A stretch of DNA of 64,000 nucleotides from an uncultured Bacteroidales bacterium (GCA_944323245.1 CALURT010000007.1:44294-108293); one strand, 5' to 3'. Counted from the first letter of the stretch, positions 37,373-47,049 are shown. Notes: generated by a model not told the origin, from the sequence alone. Made by a program: numbers and translations.

Positions 37373-40300
37373 TTAAAAGATTTTAGCGGTTAAAGATAGT
37401 AATAAATCGTATGCTTTCGAAATTGAACCCACATTTCTCGAGAAAATTCTCAATTTATCGTCATTCTGCTTCAGTTCGAAAAGTTTCGGATTATTGCTTA
37501 TGCCTTCGAGTATTTTCGAAAATCTTTCGGACTTGTAATATTTGGACAACGGATTTGATATGAAAAAACATATCATCACCCCGTTTTTGATGATTATCTT
37601 CTCAAATCCCGATTTTTCTCCCAACTGTCTGATCTTGACTATGTCGAAAAGCCTGTCCAATTCCTCCGGTATCCTGCCGAACCTGTCTTCAAGTCTTTCC
37701 TTCATGGCATTGAGGCTTTTGACATCAGTCATGGAATCCAACTCTTTGTAAATCCTTATTTTCTCAGCAGTGATATTTATGTAGTCATCCGGGATGAGCG
37801 CAAGCTGGTCCGTCTCTATCGTACAGTCGGAAACTACGGTATCCTTGTCGGCAGAGGTATTGAAACCTGTCTCCACCCCGAGTTCTTCCATGGCTTCGGA
37901 CAGGATTTTCTGATAGGTTTCCAATCCCATGTCGGAAATGAAACCGCTCTGTTCGGCTCCAAGCAGATTCCCGGCTCCCCTGATGTCGAGATCCTGCATC
38001 GCTATGTTGAACCCGCTTCCCAAATCAGAAAAGGATTCTATGGCTTTAAGTCTCCTTCTCGCCTCATCGGTAATGGATACCAAAGGAGGCACTATAAGAT
38101 AGCAGAAAGCCCGTCTGTTGGACCTTCCTACCCTTCCTCTCAACTGGTGAAGATCGCTCAGACCTATATTCTGTGCCTGATTTATGATAATCGTATTCGC
38201 ATTCGGTATATCGAGTCCGTTTTCTATGATGGTGGTACACAGAAGCATGTCATAGTCACCTGCCATGAAATCAAGTATCCTGTTTTCAAGGTCCTTGGAA
38301 TCCATCTGGCCGTGAGCCACGCATATCTTCATGTCAGGTTCGAGCCTGTGAAGTATGTCATATATGGACTGAAGCTCCTCAACCCTGTTATGTACGAAGA
38401 AAACCTGTCCTCCCCTGTTCAGTTCGTAATCTATTATCCTCTTCACTTCCGAATGGTCGAAAAGCATTATTTCCGTCTGGACAGGTATTCTGTTCGGCGG
38501 AGGTGTATTTATTATGGACAAATCCCTTGCTCCGAGAAGGGAAAACTGCAATGTCCTCGGTATCGGAGTGGCCGTAAGGGTAAGCGTGTCCACGGAGGAT
38601 TTCAACTGGCGTAGCTTTTCCTTTGCCCCTACTCCGAATTTCTGTTCCTCGTCTATTATAAGAAGTCCGAGATCCTTGAATTCGAATCCTTTCCCGAGAA
38701 GTTTGTGCGTACCTATTATTATATCGATTTTACCTGATTTGAGATTCTGACGGATTTCGGAGACTTCCTTGGCAGTACGCAGCCTGCTGACGAAATCTAT
38801 ATTGCAAGGCAGTTCTTTCAGACGGCTTTTGAACGTATTGTAATGCTGGAGAGCGAGAATGGTGGTAGGCACGAGTACGGCTACCTGCTTGCTGTCGTTT
38901 ACGGCCTTGAAGGCAGCCCTTACAGCGACCTCTGTCTTGCCGAATCCCACATCTCCGCATACGAGCCTGTCCATCGGATAGTCATTTTCCATATCTGCCT
39001 TCACGGCCTTCACGGCCTTTTCCTGGTCAGGAGTATCCTCGTACATGAACGAAGATTCAAGTTCCTGCTGCAGATAGGAATCAGGAGAGAAAGCGAAACC
39101 TTTCACGCTTTTCCTCTTGGCATAAAGCTGTATGAGGTCCTTGGCTATGTCCTTGACCTTGGATTTTGTGCTGTTTTTAAGGTTCTGCCATACTTTCGAA
39201 CCTAATTTATGTATTTTCGGAGGCTCGGAATCCTTGGAACGGTATCTTGAAATCTTGTGCAGGGAATGCACGGACACGAGTACTGTATCGTTGTCCTTGT
39301 AAATCAGTTTCACAACTTCATGAAGCCTTCCCTTGTCATCCTTCATTCTCACGAGACCTCCGAACACGCCTACTCCGTGGTCTATATGGACGACGTAATC
39401 CCCTATATTGAAGGAAGCGAGATCGTTTATCGTAAGCTGCTCGCTTTTCTCGACGCTTCTCCTTATGGTAACCCTGTGGAAACGGTCGAAAATTTCATGA
39501 TCCGAATAGCAGCATATCCTGTCATCATTGTCAATGAATCCGTTATGGATATTCTTCCCTGAAACGAATTCCGGAATTATGCCTCCGTTCTGCAACAATA
39601 TCGATTTGAGACGCTCTATCTGCGATTCCTTTTCAGCGTATATGAAGACTTTCCAGCCCTCCTCGATCTTCTGTCTCAGGTCTTCGGTAAGAAGTTCGAA
39701 ATTCTTGTTGAATACAGGCTGGGGAGAAATATGGAATTCTATGGAATCTTCATTCTGCTTGGATAGAGGCACATCCATGTACACTCTTCTGAAACGCAGG
39801 AGCTCACCGTAAAATCCATCCCGGGAATACATGTCCGAAGAATCCAACCATACAGTGGTGTCTTCCGGAAGGATGCCGGTTACATACATTCCGTCCTCGT
39901 TTTCCTCCCGGCAGGAAAGATCGGGATAGATTTCCGCTTTTTCTACCTTGTTTTCAGAAAGTTGTGTATTACAGTTGAAAACATGGATGCTTTCCACCTC
40001 GTTCCCGAAAAAGGATATTCTGAAAGGATTGTTGAAAGAGTATGAGAATATGTCGACTATGCCTCCCCTCAATGCATATTGTCCCGGTTCGGACACGAAA
40101 TCCACTTTTTCGAATCCGGCGGAAGCCAATTTTTCCCCGATACTGTCGTAATCCGTCTCCTCCCCCTCGACGAAAGTCATCAACGGGCTGTCCAACCTGT
40201 CCATTGAAGGTATCTTTTCCATCAGGGCTTCAGGATAGGTCACTATTATGAGAAGGGAATCGTCCTTTTTCTCTACTATTTCACTTATCGAAGAAGTTCT

Positions 40301-40576
40301 CTGCACGCTCAGGGATGACTTGTAATTGCTCCTTTCTATTTTCTTGCCGGAGTCCGGAAGGAAAAATACGCAATCCCCGTCCACGAGATTGTAAAGATCG
40401 GAAGTACAGTATTCCGCAGATTCCTTGTCAGGCAATACCACAAGATGTACCCCACCATGGACCGACTCCGCCAATACGAACCACCTTGCGGAAAGGAACA
40501 GTCCCGAACAATAAGTCTCCGGGCAGGATACCATACTGTCCGCAAGTTTTCCGACCGATTTGCCACTTATTAACAT
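37373..40576 (-). CDS. mfd: Transcription-repair coupling factor
   Basis: A 1067-residue DNA translocase that removes RNA polymerase stalled at lesions and recruits UvrA. The N-terminal UvrB-like part has QYALRGGIVDIFSYS. A CarD-like RNA polymerase-interaction domain lies near the middle (NIGDYVVHIDHGVGVFGG). The RecG-like motor has Walker A GDVGFGKTEVAVRAAFKAV, DEEQKFGVGAKEKL, TLTATPIPRTLQFSL and QLRGRVGRSNRRAFCYL. The C-terminal TRCF domain is present and of normal size. It leads the minus-strand operon; its ATG (40574-40576) borders the AT-rich gap that may be the replication origin. Confidence 0.97.
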   Translation of the reverse strand: MLISGKSVGKLADSMVSCPETYCSGLFLSARWFVLAESVHGGVHLVVLPDKESAEYCTSDLYNLVDGDCVFFLPDSGKKIERSNYKSSLSVQRTSSISEIVEKKDDSLLIIVTYPEALMEKIPSMDRLDSPLMTFVEGEETDYDSIGEKLASAGFEKVDFVSEPGQYALRGGIVDIFSYSFNNPFRISFFGNEVESIHVFNCNTQLSENKVEKAEIYPDLSCREENEDGMYVTGILPEDTTVWLDSSDMYSRDGFYGELLRFRRVYMDVPLSKQNEDSIEFHISPQPVFNKNFELLTEDLRQKIEEGWKVFIYAEKESQIERLKSILLQNGGIIPEFVSGKNIHNGFIDNDDRICCYSDHEIFDRFHRVTIRRSVEKSEQLTINDLASFNIGDYVVHIDHGVGVFGGLVRMKDDKGRLHEVVKLIYKDNDTVLVSVHSLHKISRYRSKDSEPPKIHKLGSKVWQNLKNSTKSKVKDIAKDLIQLYAKRKSVKGFAFSPDSYLQQELESSFMYEDTPDQEKAVKAVKADMENDYPMDRLVCGDVGFGKTEVAVRAAFKAVNDSKQVAVLVPTTILALQHYNTFKSRLKELPCNIDFVSRLRTAKEVSEIRQNLKSGKIDIIIGTHKLLGKGFEFKDLGLLIIDEEQKFGVGAKEKLRQLKSSVDTLTLTATPIPRTLQFSLLGARDLSIINTPPPNRIPVQTEIMLFDHSEVKRIIDYELNRGGQVFFVHNRVEELQSIYDILHRLEPDMKICVAHGQMDSKDLENRILDFMAGDYDMLLCTTIIENGLDIPNANTIIINQAQNIGLSDLHQLRGRVGRSNRRAFCYLIVPPLVSITDEARRRLKAIESFSDLGSGFNIAMQDLDIRGAGNLLGAEQSGFISDMGLETYQKILSEAMEELGVETGFNTSADKDTVVSDCTIETDQLALIPDDYINITAEKIRIYKELDSMTDVKSLNAMKERLEDRFGRIPEELDRLFDIVKIRQLGEKSGFEKIIIKNGVMICFFISNPLSKYYKSERFSKILEGISNNPKLFELKQNDDKLRIFSRNVGSISKAYDLLLSLTAKIF

Positions 40577-40867
40577 TTCAAGAATTTTTCTGTTGACAAC
40601 CTGTATATAACCTTGTTGATAATAATTGAAAAATATCCCATGAACGTTCCGGAAATTATTATATACGGAAACTCTTTTCAGAATTCAAACAGGAACGCAT
40701 GTTTTTTACAATAATCTTTTCAATACGATTTTCAACAATGAACATAAATTGGAGATTATATACAATCAATTAACAACCAATAAATTAAAAATACTTTTCA
40801 ACTTATCAACAATTATAAAAACATCAAAAATTCCTTAAATAAATATATATTTGTATAAATATTTTTG
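40577..40867. other. Candidate chromosomal replication origin (oriC)
   Basis: A 291-base gap between the divergent genes mfd and ruvB. It is extremely AT-rich: 40801-40860 has 8 G/C in 60 bases. TTATCAACA occurs at 40803-40811 and, inverted, at 40614-40622; it differs at one base from the DnaA-box consensus TTATNCACA. Weaker relatives are TTTTCAACA (40729-40737), inverted TTGTCAACA (40591-40599) and TTTTCAACT (40795-40803). The 53 bases after the right-hand box could be the unwinding element. Gene direction switches here and two parS sites lie within 9 kb. The dnaA gene is not in the window, which is common in this phylum. This is inference from these combined signs. Confidence 0.6.
40846..40853 (+). 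promoter_or_regulatory. Putative -7 element TATATTTG for ruvB
   Basis: TATATTTG matches TAnnTTTG, 14 bases before the first ATG of ruvB. No TTG occurs at the expected -33 position, and the surroundings are so AT-rich that a chance match is possible. Confidence 0.3.
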
Positions 40868-41896
40868 ATGATGATGAACGACAGATTTGATCCGCACGAT
40901 TCAAACGAGGGCAAAGATAAGGAATTTGACAGAATAATCAGGCCCGGAGCGTTGGAAGATTTCACGGGGCAGACCAAGATAATCACCAATCTGAAAATTT
41001 TCGTACAGGCGGCCAAAAAGAGGGGAGAGTCGCTTGACCATGTGCTGTTCCACGGTCCTCCCGGCTTGGGGAAGACTACACTTGCACATATTATAGCCAA
41101 TGAGCTCGGAGCAGGATTGAAGGTTACTTCCGGTCCAGTATTGGACAAACCGGGAGATTTGGCCGGACTTCTGACTTCCCTTGATGAAGGGGACGTGCTT
41201 TTCATCGATGAGATCCACAGATTGTCTCCTGTAGTTGAAGAATACCTTTATTCAGCCATGGAAGATTTCGTGATAGACATCATGATTGACAAGGGGCCCG
41301 GTGCCCGCTCTGTAAGGATTTCACTCAATCCTTTCACCCTTGTCGGAGCTACTACAAGGAGCGGACTCCTGACATCGCCATTGAGGGCCCGTTTCGGAAT
41401 CAAGTTCGCCCTCGAATATTACGATACCGCCGATCTTGTGCGGATAGTCAGGAGAAGCGCTTCCATTCTTGATATAGGAATAGAGGAAAATGCGGCATAC
41501 GAAATCGCTCTCAGGAGCCGTGGCACGCCGAGGATAGCCAATTCGCTGCTCAGGAGGGTAAGGGACTTCGCACAGGTTATCGGAAACGGCAGCATTGACT
41601 TGGAAATATCCAAATATGCCCTCGACGCCCTCAATATCGACAAGAGAGGACTCGATTCCGTGGACAACAAGATTCTCAGAACGATAATCACCAAATTCAA
41701 CGGCGGTCCGGTAGGCGCCAATACCATAGCTACGGCCGTCGGAGAAGACCAGGGAACGCTTGAAGAAGTCTATGAACCTTTCCTTATAAAGGAAGGTTTC
41801 ATAATAAGGACTCCACGGGGGAGAGAGGCGACTGATTTGGCTTACAGCCATCTCGGACTCGAAAGAGGCAAGCCTTTGGACAATCTTCTGTTCTGA
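40868..41896 (+). CDS. ruvB: Holliday junction branch-migration helicase RuvB
   Basis: A 342-residue AAA+ motor that, with RuvA, drives branch migration of Holliday junctions. Walker [21 protein letters not shown], Walker [26 protein letters not shown], sensor 1 [21 protein letters not shown], sensor 2 [20 protein letters not shown], and a winged-helix C-terminus ([19 protein letters not shown]). Three ATG codons run together at 40868-40876; the first is given, and any may be used. Its partner ruvA is 9 kb away on the other strand. Confidence 0.97.
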   Translation: MMMNDRFDPHDSNEGKDKEFDRIIRPGALEDFTGQTKIITNLKIFVQAAKKRGESLDHVLFHGPPGLGKTTLAHIIANELGAGLKVTSGPVLDKPGDLAGLLTSLDEGDVLFIDEIHRLSPVVEEYLYSAMEDFVIDIMIDKGPGARSVRISLNPFTLVGATTRSGLLTSPLRARFGIKFALEYYDTADLVRIVRRSASILDIGIEENAAYEIALRSRGTPRIANSLLRRVRDFAQVIGNGSIDLEISKYALDALNIDKRGLDSVDNKILRTIITKFNGGPVGANTIATAVGEDQGTLEEVYEPFLIKEGFIIRTPRGREATDLAYSHLGLERGKPLDNLLF

Positions 41897-41979
41897 TTTG
41901 TCCAATAATTGCTTCTTTTAATTGGTCTTTTGCTTAAAAATCATTAAAATTGTGGCGAAAATTCAATAAACGATATAAA

Positions 41980-43926
41980 ATGGCCGAAAAATTAATTTCT
42001 AAGATTCCTGAGGGTCCTTTGTCCGAGAAATGGACAAAGCATAAATCTCAGCTTCGTGTTGTCAATCCGGGCAACAAAAGGAAACTTGAGATCATTGTCG
42101 TCGGAACCGGATTGGGTGGAGCGTCAGCAGCCGCTTCTCTCGGAGAACTCGGTTACAATGTAAAGATTTTCTGCATCAGCGACTCGCCTCGTCGTGCACA
42201 TTCCATTGCAGCACAGGGCGGTATCAATGCGGCAAAAAACTATCAGAATGACAATGACTCCGTTTACCGTCTTTTCTATGAGACCATCAAAGGAGGCGAC
42301 TATCGTAGCCGTGAGGCCAATGTCTACCGCCTTGCAGAAGTGAGCGGAAACATCATCGACCAGTGTGTCGCTCAAGGTGTGCCGTTTGCCCGTGAATACG
42401 GCGGACTTCTTTCAAACCGTTCGTTCGGAGGTGCTCAGGTAAGCCGTACTTTCTATGCCCGCGGACAAACCGGTCAGCAGCTTCTTCTCGGAGCATACGC
42501 AGCATTGAACCGTCAGATTGCCGCCGGTACAGTAAAAAGCTATCCTCGTCATGAAATGCTTGACCTTGTGCTTATCAACGGTGAGGCCAAGGGAATCATA
42601 GCAAGGAATCTTGTAACAGGTGAAATTGAACGTTTCGGCGCACATGCAGTTGTGATTGCATCCGGCGGATACGGAAATACTTACTTCCTTTCCACCAATG
42701 CAATGAACAGCAACGGTTCCGCCGCATGGCAGTGCTATAAGAAAGGTGCGTTTTTCGCAAATCCTTGCTTTGCACAGATTCACCCGACATGTATTCCTGT
42801 ACACGGTGACCAGCAGTCGAAGCTGACCCTTATGTCGGAGTCTTTGAGAAACGACGGACGTATCTGGGTACCGAAGAAGAAAGAGGATGTGGAGAAACTC
42901 CGCAAAAAACAGATCAAACCTTCAGATATCAAGGAAGAAGACAGGGATTACTATCTTGAGCGTCGTTATCCGGCCTTCGGTAACCTCGTGCCTCGCGACG
43001 TGGCTTCCCGTGCCGCCAAGGAAAGATGTGATGCAGGTTTCGGAGTGAATGAGACAGGTCTTGCAGTATTCCTTGACTTCAGCACAGCCATCGCAAGACT
43101 CGGCGAGGACAAGATCCGTGAGAGATACGGAAACCTCTTCCAGATGTACGAGAAAATCACTGCCGTGAACCCGTACAAGGAACCGATGATGATTTATCCG
43201 GCCATACATTATACAATGGGTGGAATTTGGGTGGATTACAATCTCCAGACCACTATTCCGGGACTTTATGCAATAGGTGAGGCCAACTTCAGCGACCATG
43301 GAGGAAACCGTCTTGGTGCTTCCGCCCTCATGCAGGGTCTTGCCGACGGTTACTTCATCTTGCCTTATACCATAGGAGACTATCTTGCCGGTCAGATTCT
43401 CAAACCTAAGACGGATACCAATGCTCCTGAATTTGAAGAGGCAGAGAAAGCTGTCAGGGCCAAGATTGACAAGCTTCTTTCTATCAAAGGAAAGGATACC
43501 GTTGATGAAATTCACAAGAAACTCGGCCATATCATGTGGGAATATGTAGGTATGGCCCGCAATGAAGAAGGACTCAAGAAAGCTATCGGACTTATTCAGG
43601 ACTTGCGCAAGGAGTTCTGGACCAATGTTTACGTAGCCGGAGACAAGGATAATTTCAATCAGGAACTTGAAAAAGCCCTGAGACTTGCTGATTTCCTTGA
43701 AATCGGTGAACTTATGGCCCGCGACGCATTGAACAGAAAGGAATCCTGCGGTGGACATTTCCGTGAAGAAATGCAGACCGAAGACGGCGAGACCAAACGT
43801 GATGACGAGAATTTCATGTATGTGGCCGCCTGGGAATACAAGGGTCAGGACGAGGCACCTGAACTGCACAAGGAGCCTCTCAAATACGAAAATATCAAGA
43901 TAGCTACCAGAAATTATAAAGATTAG
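41980..43926 (+). CDS. frdA: Fumarate reductase/succinate dehydrogenase flavoprotein subunit (B type)
   Basis: A 648-residue FAD-bearing catalytic subunit. Motifs: [21 protein letters not shown] (FAD Rossmann), [19 protein letters not shown] (covalent-FAD region with the His after ARRAHS-like residues), [28 protein letters not shown] [16 protein letters not shown], and [48 protein letters not shown]. In Bacteroidales this subunit mainly reduces fumarate in anaerobic respiration. ATG at 41980 (MAEKLIS) is chosen over an in-frame start 30 bases upstream. The usual cytochrome b gene (frdC/sdhC), which normally precedes it, is absent: ruvB ends only 83 bases upstream. Confidence 0.95.
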   Translation: MAEKLISKIPEGPLSEKWTKHKSQLRVVNPGNKRKLEIIVVGTGLGGASAAASLGELGYNVKIFCISDSPRRAHSIAAQGGINAAKNYQNDNDSVYRLFYETIKGGDYRSREANVYRLAEVSGNIIDQCVAQGVPFAREYGGLLSNRSFGGAQVSRTFYARGQTGQQLLLGAYAALNRQIAAGTVKSYPRHEMLDLVLINGEAKGIIARNLVTGEIERFGAHAVVIASGGYGNTYFLSTNAMNSNGSAAWQCYKKGAFFANPCFAQIHPTCIPVHGDQQSKLTLMSESLRNDGRIWVPKKKEDVEKLRKKQIKPSDIKEEDRDYYLERRYPAFGNLVPRDVASRAAKERCDAGFGVNETGLAVFLDFSTAIARLGEDKIRERYGNLFQMYEKITAVNPYKEPMMIYPAIHYTMGGIWVDYNLQTTIPGLYAIGEANFSDHGGNRLGASALMQGLADGYFILPYTIGDYLAGQILKPKTDTNAPEFEEAEKAVRAKIDKLLSIKGKDTVDEIHKKLGHIMWEYVGMARNEEGLKKAIGLIQDLRKEFWTNVYVAGDKDNFNQELEKALRLADFLEIGELMARDALNRKESCGGHFREEMQTEDGETKRDDENFMYVAAWEYKGQDEAPELHKEPLKYENIKIATRNYKD

Positions 43927-43932
43927 TTTGAA

Positions 43933-44712
43933 ATGGATTTAACTTTAAGAATATGGCGTCAGAAAAACGCCAAGGCCGAAGGGCATTTTGAGACTTATCA
44001 AGTCAAGAACATATCCCCTGACAGCTCTTTTCTTGAGATGCTCGACATTCTCAACGAGCAGCTGATTCACGAGGGAATGGATCCGGTAGCTGTCGAAAGA
44101 GGCTGCCAGAGCAGCGGACCTGTATCTTTCGACCATGATTGCCGCGAGGGTATATGCGGAGCATGCTCGCTCTACATCAACGGACGTGCGCACGGACCTG
44201 ATGATGAGGTAACTACATGTCAGCTTCACATGCGTAAATTCAAGGATGGCGATACCATTACCATTGAGCCTTGGAGAAGCAAGGGCTTCCCTGTAATAAA
44301 GGACCTTGTGGTCGACAGACAGGCATTCGACAAGATTCTTCAGGCAGGAGGTTTCATCTCGGTAGGTACCGGGGGAGTGCCTGATGGAAATGCCATTCTT
44401 ATTTCACATGAGACTGCCGAAGAAAGTATGGACGGTGCAGCCTGCATCGGATGCGGTGCCTGCGTCGCTACCTGCAAGAACGGTTCTGCAATGCTTTTCG
44501 TGGCTGCCCGTGTAAGTTCGCTTGCACTTCTTCCTCAGGGAAAGGTGGAAGGAGCCAAACGTGCAAAGGCTATGGTGGCAAAGATGGACGAACTCGGTTT
44601 CGGTTCATGTACGAATACCCGCGCATGCGAAATGGAATGTCCTAAGCATATTACAGTATCGCACATCGCAAGGCTCAACAGAGAATTCCTTTGCGCCAAG
44701 TTCAAGGACTGA
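43933..44712 (+). CDS. frdB: Fumarate reductase/succinate dehydrogenase iron-sulfur subunit
   Basis: A 259-residue electron-transfer subunit, 6 bases after frdA. The N-terminal [2Fe-2S] domain has [15 protein letters not shown] with a later Cys in TTCQLHMR. The C-terminal ferredoxin domain has [19 protein letters not shown], and CEMECPKHI completes the [3Fe-4S]/[4Fe-4S] ligands. It passes electrons between the flavoprotein and a membrane quinone site. A terminator follows 28 bases after the stop, so the transcript ends here with no anchor subunit. Confidence 0.96.
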   Translation: MDLTLRIWRQKNAKAEGHFETYQVKNISPDSSFLEMLDILNEQLIHEGMDPVAVERGCQSSGPVSFDHDCREGICGACSLYINGRAHGPDDEVTTCQLHMRKFKDGDTITIEPWRSKGFPVIKDLVVDRQAFDKILQAGGFISVGTGGVPDGNAILISHETAEESMDGAACIGCGACVATCKNGSAMLFVAARVSSLALLPQGKVEGAKRAKAMVAKMDELGFGSCTNTRACEMECPKHITVSHIARLNREFLCAKFKD

Positions 44713-44740
44713 TATCCCTTACGGCCTTCTTGGCTATATG

Positions 44741-44780
44741 AAAAGGTCTCTGACATACCAAATATGTCGGAGACCTTTTT
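44741..44780 (+). terminator. Intrinsic terminator after frdB
   Basis: AAAAGGTCTC-T-GACATA pairs with TATGTC-G-GAGACCTTTT (17 pairs counting one U-G) around a 5-base loop, ending in a T-run at 44776-44780. Confidence 0.85.
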
Positions 44781-44863
44781 CAGTTATTTTGAACTTCTTC
44801 TACAATCAAATTTCCTTCAGATTCTCGGTTTTTCCACTATTCTTATGATTATTGAGATCATGT

Positions 44864-44893
44864 ATTAGTGTCCCGTTAAAATGGGACACTAAT
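44864..44893. repeat. Perfect 11-base inverted repeat
   Basis: ATTAGTGTCCC (44864-44874) and GGGACACTAAT (44883-44893) are exact inverse complements with an 8-base AT-rich loop (GTTAAAAT). There is no T-run on either side. It lies between the convergent genes frdB and hflX, so it could act as an mRNA 3' end for hflX, a protein site or the trace of a mobile element end. Confidence 0.6.
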
Positions 44894-44916
44894 GACTTTG
44901 TCTACAATCACGCTGC

Positions 44917-44948
44917 GCCTCGGCATAACCGGATACATCCGTTTCTGC
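44917..44948. repeat. Short dispersed motif, second copy
   Basis: GCCTCGGCATA (44917-44927) with TTTCTGC 14 bases on, as at 11502-11528. It lies in the 274-base gap between frdB and hflX; apart from the terminator and the 11-base inverted repeat, nothing else is recognised there. Confidence 0.3.
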
Positions 44949-44986
44949 TCTCGGCTTGCAGTTTATTTTACGATACGGGTGCCTCT

Positions 44987-46162
44987 TTACCACAGGAAAT
45001 TGTCGAAAGGGTAGCGCCCTGCGTGAATTTCGGCAACCATTTTATAGAGGTCGGCACGGAGCTTGTCTATGCCGATCTTCTTTTTTGCCGATATGAAGAT
45101 GCAGGGTGTGTTTTCCTTGGCTATCCAGCTGTTCTTGAATTCTTCCAACGTGTAGTTTTCCGGCTTTTTAGGCTCCAATGAGAACTCATCGTACTCTTCG
45201 TAACGGTAGGCGTCTATTTTGTTGAAAACAACGAAAATAGGCTTGTTTATGGCCTTTATGTCCCTCAGTGTTTCCTCCACTACCTTGATGTGTTCTTCGA
45301 AGTTCGGATGCGAAATATCCACAACATGCATCAATATGTCGGCTTCCCGCACTTCGTCGAGAGTACTTTTGAATGCTTCCACGAGTTGGGTCGGGAGTTT
45401 TCTTATGAATCCCACAGTATCGCTCAGCAGGAAAGGCACGTTTTCTATAACGACTTTTCTTACTGTAGTGTCAAGCGTGGCGAACAGTTTGTTTTCGGCA
45501 AAGACATCACTCTTTGCAAGCAGGTTCATGAGCGTACTTTTGCCCACATTCGTATAGCCGACAAGTGAAATCCTTACAAGAGACCCTCTGTTTCCTCTTT
45601 GTGAGGCCATCTGTTTGTCGATTTTCTTGAGCTGCTCTTTAAGTTTGGCTATCTTGTCCTGAATGATACGCCGGTCGGTCTCTATCTGAGTCTCTCCCGG
45701 TCCTCTCATTCCGATACCACCCTTTTGCCTTTCAAGGTGTGTCCACATTCTTGTAAGCCTCGGAAGAAGATACTGGTATTGGGCAAGTTCCACCTGCGTC
45801 TTGGCGTATGCGGTCTTTGCTCTCTGGGCGAAGATATCGAGTATGAGATTTGTCCTGTCGAGTATCCTTATGTTCAATTCCCTTTCTATGTTGCGGAGTT
45901 GGGTAGGGGAGAGTTCGTCATCGAAAATGACCACATCTATTTCATTTTCTGCTATGAACTCCTTTATTTCGTTGAGTTTTCCGCTTCGGATATAGGTTCT
46001 CGTGTCGGGTTTGTCGACTTTCTGTATGAATTTTCTCACTCCCTCGGCACCGGCGGTTTCGGCAAGGAATTCAAGTTCGTCAAGGTATTCCATTATCTGC
46101 CTTTCATCGTCTCCCTGCTTGATGACACCGACGAATATTGCCTTTTCCCTGTTGTTTTCCAT
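44987..46162 (-). CDS. hflX: GTPase HflX
   Basis: A 391-residue ribosome-associated GTPase that splits stalled or heat-damaged 70S ribosomes. The N-terminal HflX domain (about 25-130) and the coiled segment with GMRGPGETQIETDRR (about 151-165) precede the G domain: GYTNVGKST (202-210), a DTVGF switch and FNKID. Length and motifs are standard. A single gene, read toward frdB; its ATG lies 22 bases past the end of the tonB terminator. Confidence 0.96.
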   Translation of the reverse strand: MENNREKAIFVGVIKQGDDERQIMEYLDELEFLAETAGAEGVRKFIQKVDKPDTRTYIRSGKLNEIKEFIAENEIDVVIFDDELSPTQLRNIERELNIRILDRTNLILDIFAQRAKTAYAKTQVELAQYQYLLPRLTRMWTHLERQKGGIGMRGPGETQIETDRRIIQDKIAKLKEQLKKIDKQMASQRGNRGSLVRISLVGYTNVGKSTLMNLLAKSDVFAENKLFATLDTTVRKVVIENVPFLLSDTVGFIRKLPTQLVEAFKSTLDEVREADILMHVVDISHPNFEEHIKVVEETLRDIKAINKPIFVVFNKIDAYRYEEYDEFSLEPKKPENYTLEEFKNSWIAKENTPCIFISAKKKIGIDKLRADLYKMVAEIHAGRYPFDNFLW

Positions 46163-46183
46163 AAAATTATGTCATTGGAAGTT

Positions 46184-46222
46184 AAAAAAAGACGGTATCC
46201 CGAGTAAATCGGGTGTACCGCC
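46184..46222 (-). terminator. Intrinsic terminator after tonB
   Basis: On the minus strand a stem CGGTACACCCGA / TCGGGATACCG with loop TTTAC is followed by a run of seven T (the A-run at 46184-46190 on the plus strand). It begins 24 bases after the tonB stop. Confidence 0.75.
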
Positions 46223-46245
46223 TTTCACCATGAAAAAATTTATTA

Positions 46246-46938
46246 CTACAGGAGCTGGAATACTACAGGGAATGTGTATGTAACACGTACTGCACGGTCC
46301 CTTTGTTTTCCAGGAGTCCATTTCGGTGACATGGAAACTACTCTGACAGCTTCTTTGTCAAGAGAGGAGTCTACACCTCTGAGTACTCTTACGTTTGTGA
46401 CTCTACCGTCGGTTTCTACCGTAAACTGGAGAGTGACACGACCCTGAACTCCGTTTTCCTTGGCTATTTCAGGATACTCAAGATGTGAATTCACCCATTT
46501 CGAGAAGGCGTTGGCGTCACCGCCCATGAATGAAGGCTGCTCTTCTACGAGCTGGAACGGGATGGCCTCTTCTTCGATGACCTCTTCCGCTACACCTTCT
46601 ACATAATCCATGATTTCAACACCCATGTTTACATCATCCTCAAGGTTGATGAACATGTTGTCATCGATAACGATTTCGTCATCCACGATATCGATCTGGT
46701 CCGAGAGGACAGGCATCTTAGGTGCTGATGGTGGAGGTGGAGGTGTGTCCTGATGTGTTGGCAGAATTTCTTCCACTTCGATAATCTGTGTGGTGTCCTC
46801 AAGCTCCGTTACCTGCTGTTCTTCCGTAGACCAGTCGAATGCGATGTAGACGGCAACCAAGGCTAAAATTAGCCCGATTTCCATGAAGAGAAGTCTCTTG
46901 TTCTCCAGATTGGCCTTTGCTGACTTTTTGATTTCCAT
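46246..46938 (-). CDS. tonB: TonB-family energy transducer
   Basis: A 230-residue inner-membrane protein. One membrane helix (about 17-35) follows a basic N-terminus (MEIKKSAKANLENKR). The periplasmic linker is short and has HQDTPPPPPSAPKMP followed by very acidic stretches. The C-terminal TonB domain (about 150-230) has FSKWVNSHLEYPEIAKENGVQGRVTLQFTVETDGRVTNVRVLRGV and WTPGKQRDRAVRVTYTFPVVF. It passes energy from ExbBD to outer-membrane transporters such as SusC-type proteins; exbB and exbD are not nearby. Many Bacteroidales have several TonB paralogues, so it need not serve the locus at the left edge. Confidence 0.92.
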   Translation of the reverse strand: MEIKKSAKANLENKRLLFMEIGLILALVAVYIAFDWSTEEQQVTELEDTTQIIEVEEILPTHQDTPPPPPSAPKMPVLSDQIDIVDDEIVIDDNMFINLEDDVNMGVEIMDYVEGVAEEVIEEEAIPFQLVEEQPSFMGGDANAFSKWVNSHLEYPEIAKENGVQGRVTLQFTVETDGRVTNVRVLRGVDSSLDKEAVRVVSMSPKWTPGKQRDRAVRVTYTFPVVFQLL

Positions 46939-47024
46939 TATTCTTGATTTTTTTGATTTCGACTTTTCAACAGGTAAAGTTAGAAATAATATTTTTTATT
47001 TCATAATATTTTCTTTAATAGTTG

Positions 47025-47032
47025 TAGATTTG
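47025..47032 (+). promoter_or_regulatory. Putative -7 element TAGATTTG for ybeY-mnmG
   Basis: TAGATTTG matches TAnnTTTG, 17 bases before the ybeY ATG. No well-placed TTG is seen upstream. Confidence 0.4.
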
Positions 47033-47049
47033 CATAAAATTTTATCGTC

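Noticed and set aside
42922..43869. 315-residue minus-strand frame across frdA
   Set aside because: Antisense to a firmly identified gene and without a recognisable domain.
44864..44893. Terminal inverted repeat of an insertion sequence
   Set aside because: Both arms lie 8 bases apart with no transposase frame or target duplication, so an element end cannot be claimed.
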